Positions 23,782-23,961 of a stretch of 23,961 nucleotides of DNA are shown piece by piece (position 1 is the first letter of the stretch; each line of letters begins with the position of its first letter). The notes below the pieces were generated by a model. The model made no database searches, had not been told where the DNA came from, and saw only the letters and a program-made list of their open reading frames with translations. This stretch comes from Actinomycetota bacterium. Lineage in GTDB: Bacteria; Actinomycetota; Acidimicrobiia; Acidimicrobiales; Ilumatobacteraceae. The stretch covers positions 1-23,961 of the forward strand of contig WLEX01000001.1 in the NCBI GenBank assembly GCA_009704065.1, read 5' to 3'. Both the position numbers and the translations under genes were made by a program.

Positions 23782-23961
23782 GTGGCAACGAAGAAAACTC
23801 TCCCTAAAAAAAATAGTTCGGCGAAAGCACCTGCCACTAAGCGCAGATCGCCAATTACAAGGGCCGAAGGTGAACAAAGGCTTATCAACGCCGCACGAAC
23901 CTTGATTGCAGAGAAGCCATTCTCTGAAGTGGGCGTGCGAGATATTGCCGCGCTAGCTGAT
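23782..23961 (+). CDS. TetR family transcriptional regulator, N-terminal part
   Basis: Sixty residues are visible before the window ends. After a Lys/Ala/Ser-rich tail of about 27 residues, the DNA-binding region appears as GEQRLINAARTLIAEKPFSEVGVRDIAALAD, i.e. the TetR helix 1 and the first HTH helix (residues quoted span two adjoining helices). GTG 23782 is the only possible start: a TAG codon lies three codons upstream in the same frame, and ATG 23780 is out of frame. It likely represses the divergent membrane pair or itself; the ligand domain is outside the window. Confidence 0.85.
   Translation, partial: MATKKTLPKKNSSAKAPATKRRSPITRAEGEQRLINAARTLIAEKPFSEVGVRDIAALAD

Overview
This 24 kb stretch looks like the chromosome of an actinobacterium, most likely from the Acidimicrobiia / Ilumatobacter-like lineage (freshwater or marine). 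That placement is an inference from gene content: a split-type B12 domain next to sucCD, a P450 with a small ferredoxin, PcrA with a C-terminal Tudor-like domain, a coiled-coil NlpC/P60 protein, acyl-CoA-type phosphotransferase and SCP2 genes, and moderate base composition by eye. The genome is very compact: 26 protein genes are called, no gap exceeds about 120 bases, many start/stop overlaps occur, and three convergent gene pairs have directly abutting stop codons. I saw no rRNA, tRNA, CRISPR array or insertion sequence.

Layout. 1-1907 (+): the 3' end of a proton-pumping pyrophosphatase with its terminator, then a DedA membrane protein and an SCP2-like protein. 1908-11248 (-): a long co-directional run, in transcription order a B12-binding mutase domain, sucC, sucD, purH, metF, an acyltransferase-SGNH fusion, mdh, a 2-oxoglutarate/Fe(II) oxygenase, a formaldehyde-activating-enzyme homologue, and a small membrane protein. 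11306-11809 (+) encodes an anchored, possibly degenerate Rieske-like protein. 11817-16033 (-): ferredoxin-P450, then pcrA, then a flavodoxin-like gene. 16154-17652 (+): yaaA-like and SDR genes, overlapping. 17653-22186 (-): guaA, an NlpC/P60 hydrolase, an APH-like phosphotransferase and a dienelactone hydrolase. 22225-22581 (+): a small secreted/anchored protein. 22582-23666 (-): a two-gene membrane module whose first member carries a MotB/ZorB-like 'YAD' transmembrane motif. 23782-end (+): the start of a TetR regulator.

How it fits together. The B12 domain, SucCD and Mdh form the branch methylmalonyl-CoA to succinyl-CoA to succinate and on through malate to oxaloacetate. PurH and MetF both handle folate one-carbon units. 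The Fae homologue, translationally coupled to an oxygenase, hints at formaldehyde production and capture. The P450/ferredoxin, SDR, hydrolase and phosphotransferase genes suggest catabolism of lipids, sterols or other hydrophobic compounds.

The most interesting candidates are the oxygenase-Fae pair, the MotB-like membrane pair next to a TetR gene with a direct-repeat candidate operator, and the zero-gap convergent junctions.
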